A DNA stretch of 64,000 bases from Streptococcus sp. CF8_St5-11 (lineage in GTDB: Bacteria > Bacillota > Bacilli > Lactobacillales > Streptococcaceae), in NCBI RefSeq assembly GCF_024295625.1, contig NZ_JANCOJ010000003.1:124001-188000 (forward strand). Direction: 5' to 3'. Shown piece after piece: positions 39,090-47,883 of the stretch. The notes beneath the pieces are model-generated. The model made no database searches and was not told the origin of the DNA. It saw only the letters and a program-made list of their open reading frames with translations. Positions within the stretch are counted from its first letter, which is position 1. Each line of letters starts with the position of its first letter. The translations under genes and the position numbers were made by a program.

Positions 39090-39704
39090 CTATTCTAAAA
39101 TCAAGAGTCCTTCTTTGATTTCAAATGGGTTGTTTGGGTTGATGCGGTCATAGAACATGATGCCGTTGGTGTGGTCGATTTCATGTTGAACGACGATGGA
39201 GTTGTAGCCTTTGAGTTTGATGCGTTTCTTTTCCCCATCTTTTGTGAAATACTCAACCGTCACGCGGGCGTGGCGAACCACATAGCCTGGGACGTTGCGG
39301 TCTACAGAGAGACAGCCTTCCCCGTCGCCAAGAGCCGCATCTTGCACAGAATGGGCGACAACCTTTGGATTGTACATGACTTCTTGAAGGCTATAGGCTT
39401 CTTTTGGTGGGTTGCCATCGGCATCTTCTGGATTGGGAACCAAAACAGCGATAATCCGTTTTGAGATATCTAGCTGAGGTGCTGCGAGTCCCACTCCTCC
39501 ACGGAGGCCAAGTTTTTCAGCCATGACAGGGTCTTGAGAATGGTGCAAGAATTGCATCATTTTTTCACCCAGGATAATTTCCTGATCAGACAAAGGGAAG
39601 GTCACATCTTCTGCAACAGCTCGAAGTGTGGGATTTCCTTCGCGGATAATGTCATCCATATCGATCAAATGGGACGCTCTTGTAACTTTTTCAATTGCTT
39701 TCAT
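39090..39704 (-). CDS. def: Peptide deformylase
   Basis: 204 aa. It removes the formyl group from the N-terminal Met of new proteins at the ribosome exit. All three motifs are intact: GVGLAAPQ (motif 1), GEGCLSV (motif 2, Cys metal ligand) and [11 protein letters not shown] (motif 3, HExxH). The inserted loop between motifs 1 and 2 ([19 protein letters not shown]) and the length mark the type 2 enzyme of Gram-positives. Single gene on the minus strand between two plus-strand groups. Confidence 0.97.
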   Translation of the reverse strand: MKAIEKVTRASHLIDMDDIIREGNPTLRAVAEDVTFPLSDQEIILGEKMMQFLHHSQDPVMAEKLGLRGGVGLAAPQLDISKRIIAVLVPNPEDADGNPPKEAYSLQEVMYNPKVVAHSVQDAALGDGEGCLSVDRNVPGYVVRHARVTVEYFTKDGEKKRIKLKGYNSIVVQHEIDHTNGIMFYDRINPNNPFEIKEGLLILE

Positions 39705-39764
39705 CGTTTTACTCTCACTTTCTTTCTACCCTCCATGATAACACAAAAGAACCTAAAATTAAAG

Positions 39765-40451
39765 TTATCTGTCGATGGTTTCCGCATGTTTGATGGACAA
39801 GTCATTCATCCTTTTTGCATCTAAAATCGTATAGACTCGCCCTTCTCTTTGGACTAAGCCCTCTTCGATCATCTGCTTGATGACACGGCTAAGGTGGCGG
39901 TAGCTGATCCCAAAACGCAGAGCCAGCTGGTTCATCTTGGGCTTGAGGGTCCCATTTTCATCGCAATGTTCCAGAAAATGCGTGGCGAGGCGTTCCTTGA
40001 CCGAATAATGAAAGTTAGCAGGAGCCAAATAGTTGATCTGGTGCAATTTCTCAGCCAAGGTCTTGGCCGTAGAGCGCAGAAAGGTTGGATCAAGCAGGAG
40101 GCGTTTCTTAAAGTGCTGGGCTGGGAGCTGGACAACTAGCGAGTCCTGGTCTGCAATGACCGATGTAATACAGACCCGATCGAGCAGGAGCTCAATCTCT
40201 CCTAAGAGTCCAGGTTTTTCTTGGATTTCAAGGATGGTGTCGCTGCCGTTTTCAAGACTGTGGACGATCTTGAGCCGACCTTTGAGAAAATAAGGAATGA
40301 CATCTTGCTCAGAGCCTTGGCGGCAGATATAATCTCCAGTCTGGTAGAGAACGAGGTCCAGCTGGCTGAGGCAGTCGCCCGGGAAAATCTGGTCCAATTG
40401 GTAGTCTGTGATGATTTCCTTGAGTCTTGTAGATGGGGAAATTTTTTTCAT
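39765..40451 (-). CDS. Crp/Fnr-family transcriptional regulator (YeiL-like)
   Basis: 228 aa. Residues ~25-130 form a cyclic-nucleotide-binding beta-barrel (TGDYICRQGSEQDVIPYFLKGRLK, GLLGEIELLL), followed by a dimerisation helix and a C-terminal winged helix (MNQLALRFGISYRHLSRVIKQMIEEGLVQ). The cysteine cluster of Fnr is absent, as in YeiL-like members. It is divergent from two MFS transporters and probably controls them. The 144-bp spacer contains a palindrome fitting a Crp/Fnr-type dimer site. Confidence 0.88.
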   Translation of the reverse strand: MKKISPSTRLKEIITDYQLDQIFPGDCLSQLDLVLYQTGDYICRQGSEQDVIPYFLKGRLKIVHSLENGSDTILEIQEKPGLLGEIELLLDRVCITSVIADQDSLVVQLPAQHFKKRLLLDPTFLRSTAKTLAEKLHQINYLAPANFHYSVKERLATHFLEHCDENGTLKPKMNQLALRFGISYRHLSRVIKQMIEEGLVQREGRVYTILDAKRMNDLSIKHAETIDR

Positions 40452-40467
40452 CTCAATCTCCTAAAAT

Positions 40468-40481
40468 AGGACAAATGTCCT
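40468..40481. promoter_or_regulatory. Palindrome in the regulator/MFS intergenic region
   Basis: AGGACA-AA-TGTCCT, 17 bases upstream of the regulator's start on its own side. Three ACTAG repeats (40507, 40527, 40552) follow toward the MFS gene. Candidate operator for the Crp/Fnr-like protein. Confidence 0.4.
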
Positions 40482-40595
40482 GTTTTTCTATTTCTAAATT
40501 GATTATACTAGGATTCTATTGAAAATACTAGTTTGAATCTTTTCTGAAAAAACTAGTAAAATCAAATGTTACCAGTAAAGTGTAGGAAATAAAAA

Positions 40596-41759
40596 ATGAA
40601 AAAAACAATGGAAAGAATCAGTCTCTTGAGCTTGTCGCTCATGCTGATCTCATCCTTTTCAATTACAGCCGGTTTGCCGGCAATGAAGGCTTATTTTAGC
40701 CACTTCGGATATTCAGCAAGTCAGGTAGAACTCTTGGTTTCCCTGCCAGCCTTTGCGGTCGTGGCCATGCTCTTTTTAAATAGCCTGATCGAGCGGTGGA
40801 TGAGTGAGCGCCAGATGATTGTCGCAGGGCTTTTGCTCTTTTCAACTAGTGGCCTCTTGCCTTTGGTCGTGCAGGACTATTCTCTCATCTTTCTAAGTCG
40901 TCTGATCTTTGGCTTGGGGACAGGAATGATCAATGCCAAGGCTATTTCAATTATCAGTGAGCGCTACTCAGGCAATGATAAGACTCGGATGCTGGGTTAT
41001 CGGGGGTCTGCTGAAGTGGTGGGCTCCGCCATCTTGACTTTTATGGTTGGACAACTCTTACCCCTAGGCTGGCCAGCGATCTTTGCCGTATATGGTGGTG
41101 GTTACTTGATTTTACTCCTCTATATCCTTTTTGTCCCTTATCCTAAGGAGAAAAAACAGGCTAGCTTGAAGGTGAAAAAGTCAGGATCCGTCCGCCTTCG
41201 CTCCCCTCAATGGCGTTTTAGTCTAATGCTAGCTGTGATTGCTGGTATCATCATTTGCTTCAATTCTATTATTAGTCTGCGCGTGCCGGATATCATCGTT
41301 GATGCTCGTATGGGAACGGCGACAACAGCTGGAACCGTCTTGAGTCTGATGCAATTGACAGGGATTGTAGCAGGAGTGGGCTTTGCCAGTTTGACACATG
41401 TTTTCAAAAAGAACTTGCTCATGATCATGTGCTTTGGCTTCGGTCTAGCTCTGGCCTTGATTGGCTTGTCTAGCCAGCTATGGAGCTTGGTTTTAGGAAC
41501 CCTCTTAGCCGGATTTACTTACAGTACGGGGGTCACCAGTATCTTCTATCACCTATCTGAAAAAATACCGACCAATCTCCTGAACCTTGCGACCTCGCTG
41601 GTCTTGATCGGCTGCAATCTCGGATCAGCCCTCTCTTCTTTCTTCATCCAGTTGGTGACGCCACTAGCTCCCTCCAATCATCTGCTCTTTGTCTGGATTG
41701 GCGCTTTGATGGTTGGAACGGGAGTCTTCGCCTCACAATTGCTAGCACGAACGAAATGA
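40596..41759 (+). CDS. MFS transporter (first of two paralogues)
   Basis: 387 aa, 12 membrane helices. Family features: a charged loop between helices 2 and 3 (ERWMSERQMIVAG) and another conserved motif (LSRLIFGLGTGMINAKAISIISERYSG). It is a major-facilitator secondary transporter, likely an efflux or small-molecule carrier of the sugar-efflux/CynX-like kind; substrate unknown. The stop lies within the left arm of its terminator. Divergent from the Crp/Fnr regulator. Confidence 0.88.
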   Translation: MKKTMERISLLSLSLMLISSFSITAGLPAMKAYFSHFGYSASQVELLVSLPAFAVVAMLFLNSLIERWMSERQMIVAGLLLFSTSGLLPLVVQDYSLIFLSRLIFGLGTGMINAKAISIISERYSGNDKTRMLGYRGSAEVVGSAILTFMVGQLLPLGWPAIFAVYGGGYLILLLYILFVPYPKEKKQASLKVKKSGSVRLRSPQWRFSLMLAVIAGIIICFNSIISLRVPDIIVDARMGTATTAGTVLSLMQLTGIVAGVGFASLTHVFKKNLLMIMCFGFGLALALIGLSSQLWSLVLGTLLAGFTYSTGVTSIFYHLSEKIPTNLLNLATSLVLIGCNLGSALSSFFIQLVTPLAPSNHLLFVWIGALMVGTGVFASQLLARTK

Positions 41760-41783
41760 TGGAGAAATCATTTCGTTTTTTTA
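41750..41783 (+). terminator. Terminator between the two MFS genes
   Basis: AACGAAATGAT (41750-41760) pairs with ATCATTTCGTT (41767-41777), then T6. Confidence 0.85.
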
Positions 41784-41864
41784 ATTCAATCTATTGCGTC
41801 CTGTCACTAGCTCGTGTTATTATAGGAGGAGTGTGAAAAAAAGATTAGTTTAAAGGATAGAATA

Positions 41865-43016
41865 ATGAAAAAAATCATGGAGAAAGTGAGTATTCTCGCG
41901 CTTTCATTTATTTTGACGACCTCGTTTTCGATTTCGAGTGCGCAGTCGGCCATGTTTGCCTATTATAAGGGAATTCCTCACAGCATGATTGAGCTCTTGG
42001 TCTCGCTTCCTTCTGCAGGGATCATGGTTTCACTCATCTTCAATAAATGGATTGGACGCCTATTTTCAGAGCGCCAGATGATTGTGACGGGCCTAGTTGC
42101 TTACGCCCTATGTGGCTTTATTCCCTTAATCAGTCCAGCCTATCCGGTTGTCTTTTTGTCTCGGATTATTTTCGGGATGGCGGTTGGCTTGCTCAATGTT
42201 TCTGCCATTGCCATTATCAGTGAGCGCTATAAAGGAAAAGAACGCGTCCAAACCCTTGGCATTCGTGGTTCTGCAGAGGTTGTTGGGACGGCCGTTTTAA
42301 CCTTTGGAGTCAGCCTCTTGATTCGCTTTGGCTGGCAGGCTGCCTTTCTCGTTTACGGCATCAGTATTCCTATCTTACTTTTGTATCTCTTATTTGTGCC
42401 TTATGGATCTACGACGGAAGCAGTGGAGGAAAAACACAAGGATGTCAAGATGACAGGGGGTCAATGGCGGACTGCGCTCGGCCTAGCGGTCGTTGCGGCA
42501 GCTATCGTCTTGTCCAATGTCATGATCACCGTTCGGATTCCAAGCGTGGTAGAGCAAGTGAGACATGGCACTGCCCAAACTGCGGGGGTTATTTTAGCAG
42601 CCATGCAATTTGTTGGGATCTTGGCAGGTTTGGCTTTCTCGCCCTTGACCCATCTATTCCGTGATCGTTTATTATTGGTTTCGGGAGTAGCTTATGGTGT
42701 GGCCCAAATGTTGATAGGGGTTTCTACCAATCTCTGGATGCTTGCCATTGTGACCGTCCTTGCAGGCTTTGCCTATAGTGTAGCTCTCACAACTGTTTTT
42801 AATGTCATATCTGATCAGATGCCTGCTGGAGTACTAAGTCAGGCAACTTCCATTGCGATTTTGGGGTGTAGTGCAGGTTCGATCGCGACGACCTTTGTTC
42901 TCAGCCTCTTAGGAACTGTTTCCTCAACTCCTGCCTTTATTTTTGGATTTTCTGGTATCCTCATGATCCTGGTTTCCTTTTTTGGCCTTTGGATTGTGCG
43001 AAAGAGCGGGAAGTAA
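41865..43016 (+). CDS. MFS transporter (second paralogue)
   Basis: 383 aa, 12 membrane helices, clearly related to the preceding transporter (shared MEKVSILALSFILTTSFSIS-type start, FSERQMIVTGL, GMAVGLLNVSAIAIISERYKG). Substrate unknown. It is separated from copy 1 by a terminator and may have its own promoter. It is followed two bases later by rsuA, so those two are co-transcribed. Probably an old tandem duplication. Confidence 0.88.
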   Translation: MKKIMEKVSILALSFILTTSFSISSAQSAMFAYYKGIPHSMIELLVSLPSAGIMVSLIFNKWIGRLFSERQMIVTGLVAYALCGFIPLISPAYPVVFLSRIIFGMAVGLLNVSAIAIISERYKGKERVQTLGIRGSAEVVGTAVLTFGVSLLIRFGWQAAFLVYGISIPILLLYLLFVPYGSTTEAVEEKHKDVKMTGGQWRTALGLAVVAAAIVLSNVMITVRIPSVVEQVRHGTAQTAGVILAAMQFVGILAGLAFSPLTHLFRDRLLLVSGVAYGVAQMLIGVSTNLWMLAIVTVLAGFAYSVALTTVFNVISDQMPAGVLSQATSIAILGCSAGSIATTFVLSLLGTVSSTPAFIFGFSGILMILVSFFGLWIVRKSGK

Positions 43017-43018
43017 TT

Positions 43019-43747
43019 ATGCGGCTAGATAAATTTTTAGTGGATTGCGGCGTGGGGAGCAGGACCGAGGTCAAGCAACTCCTCAAGCAAAAGAAAATCG
43101 CAGTGAATGGAAAAAAAGAGACAGCAGGAAAGCTGCAGATTGATCCAGACAAGGATCAGGTGACCTTTATGGGGGAAGATCTGGTCCATGAGACCTTTGT
43201 TTACTACCTGCTCAATAAACCGGCTGGGGTCATCTCAGCGACTGAAGATGATCATCACCAAACTGTGCTGGATTTATTGGATGAGACAGCGCGTCACAAG
43301 GAAGTCTTTCCTGTCGGGCGCCTGGATATCGATACCCATGGCTTGCTGCTTTTGACCAATAACGGGAAGCTCGCTCATGCCATGCTTTCGCCGAAGAAGC
43401 ATGTGTCGAAGATCTACCGTTCCCAGGTGGCTGGGATCATGGATGAGGCAGATGTGGCCTGTTTTGAAGCAGGCATTGCCCTCAAAGACTTCACGACCTT
43501 GCCCGCGAGATTGCAGATCGTAGAGGTGAATGAGGCAAATGCCAGTTCCTACGTCGAAATCGAAATCGCTGAAGGAAAATTTCATCAGGTCAAGCGCATG
43601 GTTGCTGCCTGTGGCAAGGAAGTGGTGGATTTAGAGCGGATTTCTATGGGTCCTCTAACGCTAGACCCAAGCCTGAAATTGGGAGAATGGCGGAGACTCC
43701 AGCCTTCTGAACTCAAGTCCCTAGAGGTCTTCGGAGTTCCCTTATAA
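43019..43747 (+). CDS. rsuA: 16S rRNA pseudouridine(516) synthase RsuA
   Basis: 242 aa. N-terminal S4 RNA-binding domain (MRLDKFLVDCGVGSRTEVKQ) and a pseudouridine synthase domain with GRLDIDTHGLLLLTNNG (catalytic Asp). It converts U516 of 16S rRNA to pseudouridine. ATG 43019 gives the standard S4 start; a GTG or ATG further upstream would extend into the MFS gene. It could be a close relative in the RsuA/RluB/RluE family, but the overall length favours RsuA. Confidence 0.9.
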   Translation: MRLDKFLVDCGVGSRTEVKQLLKQKKIAVNGKKETAGKLQIDPDKDQVTFMGEDLVHETFVYYLLNKPAGVISATEDDHHQTVLDLLDETARHKEVFPVGRLDIDTHGLLLLTNNGKLAHAMLSPKKHVSKIYRSQVAGIMDEADVACFEAGIALKDFTTLPARLQIVEVNEANASSYVEIEIAEGKFHQVKRMVAACGKEVVDLERISMGPLTLDPSLKLGEWRRLQPSELKSLEVFGVPL

Positions 43748-43758
43748 GCAAAAAACCA

Positions 43759-43935
43759 AGAGGCTGGGACAAAAGTTCTAGCCTCTCAATTATTTTTAGA
43801 TTGTCGAGCAAGACGCAGTGGTTGAGTGGGCTCTACTACGCTGATTTCATCATCTTTTACAGCCCTACTCAACTGTGCGGAGGTGGGACGACGAAATCGA
43901 ATTCTAACGAATTACCGATTTCTGTCCCACTCTCT
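43759..43935 (+). repeat. 177-bp intergenic repeat, copy 2
   Basis: Same length, ends and orientation as the copy at 34633, with a handful of substitutions (for example GTTCTAGCC for GTCCTAGCC, and CATCATC for CATCAGC in the middle hairpin). It starts 11 bp after rsuA and precedes the adhesin promoter. Confidence 0.92.
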
Positions 43936-43991
43936 ATTTTTTATTTGTTTCAAAAAAATGTACTTAAAATACAAAAAGCATATATATTAGC

Positions 43992-44020
43992 TTGTCTTCT
44001 CAAAGTAAATCGATTATAAT
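43992..44020 (+). promoter_or_regulatory. Promoter of the adhesin gene
   Basis: TTGTCT (43992-43997), 17 bp, perfect TATAAT (44015-44020). It leaves a leader of about 90 bases before ATG 44120. Confidence 0.75.
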
Positions 44021-44119
44021 GAAAAAAGATGGGTTGTGTATAAATTCACAATATGTAGTGATAATTTTTCGACTCACATACCTTATCTAGTAAACGTAGA
44101 AAAAGGAGAAAAATCGTTT

Positions 44120-46795
44120 ATGAAAAAGTGGCTTTATTCTGTTGTGACAACAGTTGCCCTATTTTTACTAGCGGCTTTAGGATTTGCCAAACCCAATAGT
44201 CCAGCTAAAGTCCATGCAGATACGATCAATGATGTTGTGACATCTGTAAACATCTCGAAATCAACTGGTGGAGCGATTACAGATCCACTCGGTGTTTGGG
44301 AGAGTTTTCAAGTTGAAGCAAACTTTGTGTTGCCGAATGGACGTGTAAAAAAGGGAGATCAGACCGTTATCCAACTTGGAGATGACTTTAAGGTCTTTGA
44401 AACGGACACCATTGACCTGCTGGATCCAAGTGGTCAAAAAGTTGCGACAGCAACGGTAGATGATCAAAGAAAGGTCATCACCGTAACCTATACAGACTAT
44501 CCTGAAAGAATGGCCAATGTGACAGGGAAACTGCGTTTCTTTGCGCGTGTAGACCACCAAGTCGTCAAAGGACAAAAGACACTTGATTTTACTCTTACGA
44601 TCGATAAGAAAGTGATTTCGGGTGGGAATATCGATTACAAAGGGGTCAATCCAGGTGAGAATCCTCCTACTCCAGAAGTTTTTAGCAAGTGGGGGTGGAC
44701 CAACTCAGATGATAAATTAAAATTGACCTATACCTTGAATATCAATCAAGGCCATACAGCCCTTCATAATATTGACATTAAAGACCAATTGGCCTTTACA
44801 GATGGGAAGATCAAGGCAGATTCTGTTAACATCCATACAGGAACTTGGCAGGTTAGTGATGAAGATGGGGCTTATCATTTACGAGACACCACAAATGTCA
44901 CGAAAAATTATTCCCCTGTTGTCAGTGCTGATGGTCAATCTCTAACGGTTCATATTGGAGATCTAGCTCCAGAACAAGGAATGACGATTCGCTATGATGT
45001 CTATTTGGACAAGGTCCCAGCCATCAATACATCCTACAAAAACAATGCGACAATGATAGCTACAGAAATCAAGGAGCAAAATAAGGTAGCAGACGTTCTG
45101 TATCAGTTCCTTGATGGAAAATTCAATGGTGAGAAATATTCCTTCACGATTCACAAAAAAGGTGAAAATGGTCAAGCGCTTGCAGGTGCTGTCTTTGCTG
45201 TGACAGCAGATGATACTGGTGAGCAAGTGGGAACCATCACGACAGATGAGAATGGTGTTGGTACCATTACGGGCTTGATCAAACAAGCTTATACGGTTCA
45301 AGAAATTCAAGCCCCAACAGGCTATGTTCTCTCTGAAGAACCTATCAAGATCAGCAAGGACGATTTTGGGAATGACCTTGCACTTTCTCGTGATGTTGTG
45401 AACCAAAAAGAAAAAACAAGTGTCTCTGGTCAAAAGACATGGAATGATAATGATAACCAAGATGGCAAGCGTCCATCAAAAATCACAGTCAATCTCCTAG
45501 CAAATGGTGTCAAAGTCGCTTCTAAAGAAGTGAAACCAGATGCTACAGGAACTTGGGCCTATCATTTTGATAATCTCGATGTGGTCGATGATGCTGGCAA
45601 TGTCATTGCCTACACTGTTTCAGAAGAACCTGTTGAAGGCTATGAAACAACTATTGAGGGAACCAATATTACCAACAGTCGGACACCAGAAGTTGTTGAG
45701 ATTCCAGTAACGAAAGTTTGGAAAGACAATGAAAACCAAGATGGCGTTCGTCCTGACAAGGTCACTGTTCGTCTCCTTGCAGATGGTACAGAAGTAGCTA
45801 GCCAAGAGCTAAGTGCAGCGACTGATTGGAAGACAGTCTTTACCAATCTTCCAAAATACAATCACGGCAAACAAATTGTCTACACAGTCACAGAAGACAC
45901 AGTAGCCAATTACTCTGCTGCGATTGATGGAACAACCATTACCAATAGCTACAAGCCTGGTAAAACTAGCGTCACTGTTACAAAACGTTGGGAAGACAAC
46001 AATGACCAAGATGGCAAACGTCCAAGCGCCATTAAGGTACAGCTCTATGCAGATGGCAAAGCTCAAGGAAAAGAAGTGGAACTTTCTGCTAAAAATAACT
46101 GGACCCATACCTTTAGCAATTTGCCTCTAAAAGCGAAAGGCAAAGAGATTCAGTACCAAGTGAAAGAAGTTGGAACAGTCAAAGGCTATACTAGTACGGT
46201 TGATGACAGTAACAAGGGAAATGTAGTGATCACTAATAGCCGCACGCCAGAAGTAACGGAAGTAGCGGTTAAGAAGATCTGGGATGACGCAGACAACAAA
46301 GAGGGTCTTCGTCCTGAAAAAATCACAGTTCGTCTCCTTGCGGATGGTCAAGAAGTGGCTGTAAAAGAAATCACAGCTACTGATAATTGGCAGGCAAGCT
46401 TTACGGATCTACCCGTATACAAGGAAGGTAAGAAGATTACTTACACCATTACAGAGGATCCAGTAGTTGACTATACAACAACTATTGATGGTTTCACGGT
46501 AACCAACCGTCATACGCCACCAACAACACCTCCGACCACTCCACCAAGTACACCACCAAGTACACCGCCAAGTACACCGCCAACGACACCACCGACCACT
46601 CCACCAACAACACCTCCTACAACGCCTCCAAGCACACCGGAAAAACCAGAAACTCCAACCACACCAAGAGAAGGAAAGAAAAAAATTCTCCCATCAACTG
46701 GTGAAGTTGTTGCATACGGGTTGACCATACTCGGTGCACTTTTAGCAGTTTTTGCTTTGGCTTTGCTCTTGCGTGGTAAACGGAAAGAGAAATAA
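44120..46795 (+). CDS. LPXTG-anchored collagen-binding-type adhesin with CnaB repeats
   Basis: 891 aa. Signal peptide to about residue 37 (cleavage near VHA-DT). Residues ~40-330 look like the MSCRAMM ligand-binding module (Ig-like N2/collagen-binding-domain type). Then a SpaA-like isopeptide domain (FTIHKKGENGQALAGAVFAV, about 350-370) and four CnaB domains starting at KTW, KVW, KRW and KIW. Each has YTV.E and closing TNSR/TNR elements that allow Lys-Asn isopeptide bonds. A TPPTTPPS tract leads to LPSTGE, a membrane helix and RGKRKEK, so sortase A anchors it to peptidoglycan. ATG 44120 with AAAAGGAG is the start. Ligand unproven. Confidence 0.93.
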   Translation: MKKWLYSVVTTVALFLLAALGFAKPNSPAKVHADTINDVVTSVNISKSTGGAITDPLGVWESFQVEANFVLPNGRVKKGDQTVIQLGDDFKVFETDTIDLLDPSGQKVATATVDDQRKVITVTYTDYPERMANVTGKLRFFARVDHQVVKGQKTLDFTLTIDKKVISGGNIDYKGVNPGENPPTPEVFSKWGWTNSDDKLKLTYTLNINQGHTALHNIDIKDQLAFTDGKIKADSVNIHTGTWQVSDEDGAYHLRDTTNVTKNYSPVVSADGQSLTVHIGDLAPEQGMTIRYDVYLDKVPAINTSYKNNATMIATEIKEQNKVADVLYQFLDGKFNGEKYSFTIHKKGENGQALAGAVFAVTADDTGEQVGTITTDENGVGTITGLIKQAYTVQEIQAPTGYVLSEEPIKISKDDFGNDLALSRDVVNQKEKTSVSGQKTWNDNDNQDGKRPSKITVNLLANGVKVASKEVKPDATGTWAYHFDNLDVVDDAGNVIAYTVSEEPVEGYETTIEGTNITNSRTPEVVEIPVTKVWKDNENQDGVRPDKVTVRLLADGTEVASQELSAATDWKTVFTNLPKYNHGKQIVYTVTEDTVANYSAAIDGTTITNSYKPGKTSVTVTKRWEDNNDQDGKRPSAIKVQLYADGKAQGKEVELSAKNNWTHTFSNLPLKAKGKEIQYQVKEVGTVKGYTSTVDDSNKGNVVITNSRTPEVTEVAVKKIWDDADNKEGLRPEKITVRLLADGQEVAVKEITATDNWQASFTDLPVYKEGKKITYTITEDPVVDYTTTIDGFTVTNRHTPPTTPPTTPPSTPPSTPPSTPPTTPPTTPPTTPPTTPPSTPEKPETPTTPREGKKKILPSTGEVVAYGLTILGALLAVFALALLLRGKRKEK
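46518..46640 (+). repeat. Pro-Thr/Ser codon repeat in the adhesin stalk
   Basis: Tandem 12-base-scale units coding TPPT/TPPS between the last CnaB domain and LPSTGE. It forms a wall-spanning linker. Such repeats change length by slippage. Confidence 0.85.
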
Positions 46796-46810
46796 GCTTC
46801 ATACCGATAA

Positions 46811-46987
46811 AGAGGCTGGGACAAAAGTCCTAGCCTCTCAATTATTTTTGGATTGTCGAGCAAGACGCAGTGGTTGAGTGGGCTCTACTACGCTGATTTC
46901 ATCAGCTTTTACAGCCCTACTCAACTGTGCGGAGGTGGGACGACGAAATCAAATTCTAACGAATTACCGATTTCTGTCCCACTCTCT
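46811..46987 (+). repeat. 177-bp intergenic repeat, copy 3
   Basis: Again exactly 177 bp, starting 15 bases after the adhesin stop, in the same orientation as the other two copies. Differs by a few bases (AAATCAAATTC for AAATCGAATTC). Its first hairpin can terminate the adhesin transcript. Confidence 0.92.
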
Positions 46988-47086
46988 TTTGAATAAGTTG
47001 CTTGAAGAATGTTCCATCAAACCGTCCAAATTCCCAAGGTTCTTTTTAGAAAAGAGAAAAGCTCCTCTCAAAGGAAACATAAGTGT

Positions 47087-47115
47087 TTGACAGAAAGATG
47101 AAATCTTGGTAGAAT
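47087..47115 (+). promoter_or_regulatory. Promoter of rpsO
   Basis: TTGACA (47087-47092), 17 bp, TAGAAT (47110-47115). A leader of about 85 bases follows, with a short GCAGG/CCTGC hairpin that might serve S15 autoregulation. Confidence 0.8.
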
Positions 47116-47205
47116 AAGAAGGTCGAATAGACAACTAACTCTTTCTTGGTAGCAGGATATGCCAAACCTGCCACTCGGATAGAGCATAAAGAAAAGGAGC
47201 TTATC

Positions 47206-47475
47206 ATGGCAATCTCAAAAGAGAAAAAAAATGAAATCATTGCACAATACGCACGTCACGAAGGTGACACTGGTTCAGTAGAAGTACAAGTTGCTGTCCT
47301 TACTTGGGAAATCAACCACTTGAACGAACACATCAAACAACACAAAAAAGACCACGCTACTTACCGTGGTTTGATGAAGAAAATCGGTCGCCGTCGTAAC
47401 TTGTTGGCTTACCTTCGTACAAACGACGTTAACCGTTACCGTGAGTTAATCAACTCTCTTGGACTTCGTCGTTAA
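47206..47475 (+). CDS. rpsO: 30S ribosomal protein S15
   Basis: 89 aa, the standard length. It binds the central domain of 16S rRNA early in 30S assembly. Signature residues: [55 protein letters not shown]. Codon use is strongly biased toward a highly expressed set. ATG 47206 after AAAGGAG is chosen. Monocistronic, with its own promoter and downstream terminators. Confidence 0.98.
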   Translation: MAISKEKKNEIIAQYARHEGDTGSVEVQVAVLTWEINHLNEHIKQHKKDHATYRGLMKKIGRRRNLLAYLRTNDVNRYRELINSLGLRR

Positions 47476-47484
47476 TCTTGCGTC

Positions 47485-47569
47485 TAAAACGTTTCTATAC
47501 TTCGTTGACTTCGCCTCGATGTACCATTAGTACAATCTTCGGTTCGTCGCCTTGTCTAGAAACGTTTTA
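47485..47569. repeat. Hairpin element after rpsO
   Basis: A perfect 13-bp inverted repeat TAAAACGTTTCTA / TAGAAACGTTTTA encloses 59 bases with its own small hairpin GTAC-CATTA-GTAC. Flanking CTTGC/GCAAG extends the pairing. It reads like a streptococcal small mobile repeat rather than a plain terminator. Confidence 0.6.
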
Positions 47570-47583
47570 TACAGCAAGAATGG

Positions 47584-47611
47584 AGCCCTCTGAATTCAGA
47601 GGGCTTTTTTG
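47584..47611 (+). terminator. First terminator downstream of rpsO
   Basis: AGCCCTCTGAATTCAGAGGGCT is a perfect palindrome followed by T5. Confidence 0.9.
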
Positions 47612-47688
47612 TTAATTTTGATAGAATATACTCAAGTATAATCTTCGGCTTCGGTTTCTAGCATCGTAAGGTAAAATAGACCAGATCT

Positions 47689-47712
47689 ATCTCCCTTCGG
47701 GGAGATTTTTTG
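47689..47712 (+). terminator. Second terminator downstream of rpsO
   Basis: ATCTCCC-TTCG-GGGAGAT, then T5. A stable tetraloop hairpin. Confidence 0.85.
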
Positions 47713-47744
47713 TTTTCACTAGGATTTTAGCCCGAGCTCAAAAC

Positions 47745-47772
47745 GGCTCTCTGGATTCAGAGGGCTTTTTTC
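47745..47772 (+). terminator. Third terminator downstream of rpsO
   Basis: GGCTCTCTG-GATT-CAGAGGGCT, then T6. Resembles the first one, perhaps a diverged duplicate. Confidence 0.75.
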
Positions 47773-47823
47773 TTGTCTTTTCCTTATCGAACGAGATCCA
47801 TCATTCTGAGGAAGTCGTTTTGT

Positions 47824-47852
47824 TTGACAGATGTAATGTATAGAGTTACAAT
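47824..47852 (+). promoter_or_regulatory. Promoter of the DUF4649-trxA operon
   Basis: TTGACA (47824-47829), 17 bp, TACAAT (47847-47852), 32 bases before the start codon. Confidence 0.8.
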
Positions 47853-47883
47853 TGATGCATCTTAAGAAATAGAGGTTATCGAT

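Larger units (their letters stand above)
47476..47883. other. 408-bp intergenic region after rpsO
   Basis: No protein gene seen. Contents in order: a long hairpin element (47485-47569), three consecutive terminators (47584, 47689, 47745), a short TAATCTTCGGCTTCGG fragment near 47640 echoing the hairpin element's interior, and a promoter (47824-47852) for the next gene. Confidence 0.6.

Noticed and set aside
44036-44119. 28-codon N-terminal extension of the adhesin
   Set aside because: It would place the signal peptide internally; the AAAAGGAG-ATG at 44120 gives a standard signal peptide.
45420-46510. Possible CRISPR or tandem DNA repeat
   Set aside because: The periodicity (~260 bases) is the four CnaB protein domains of the adhesin; units are diverged and coding, with no spacer pattern. 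No CRISPR array was seen in the window.
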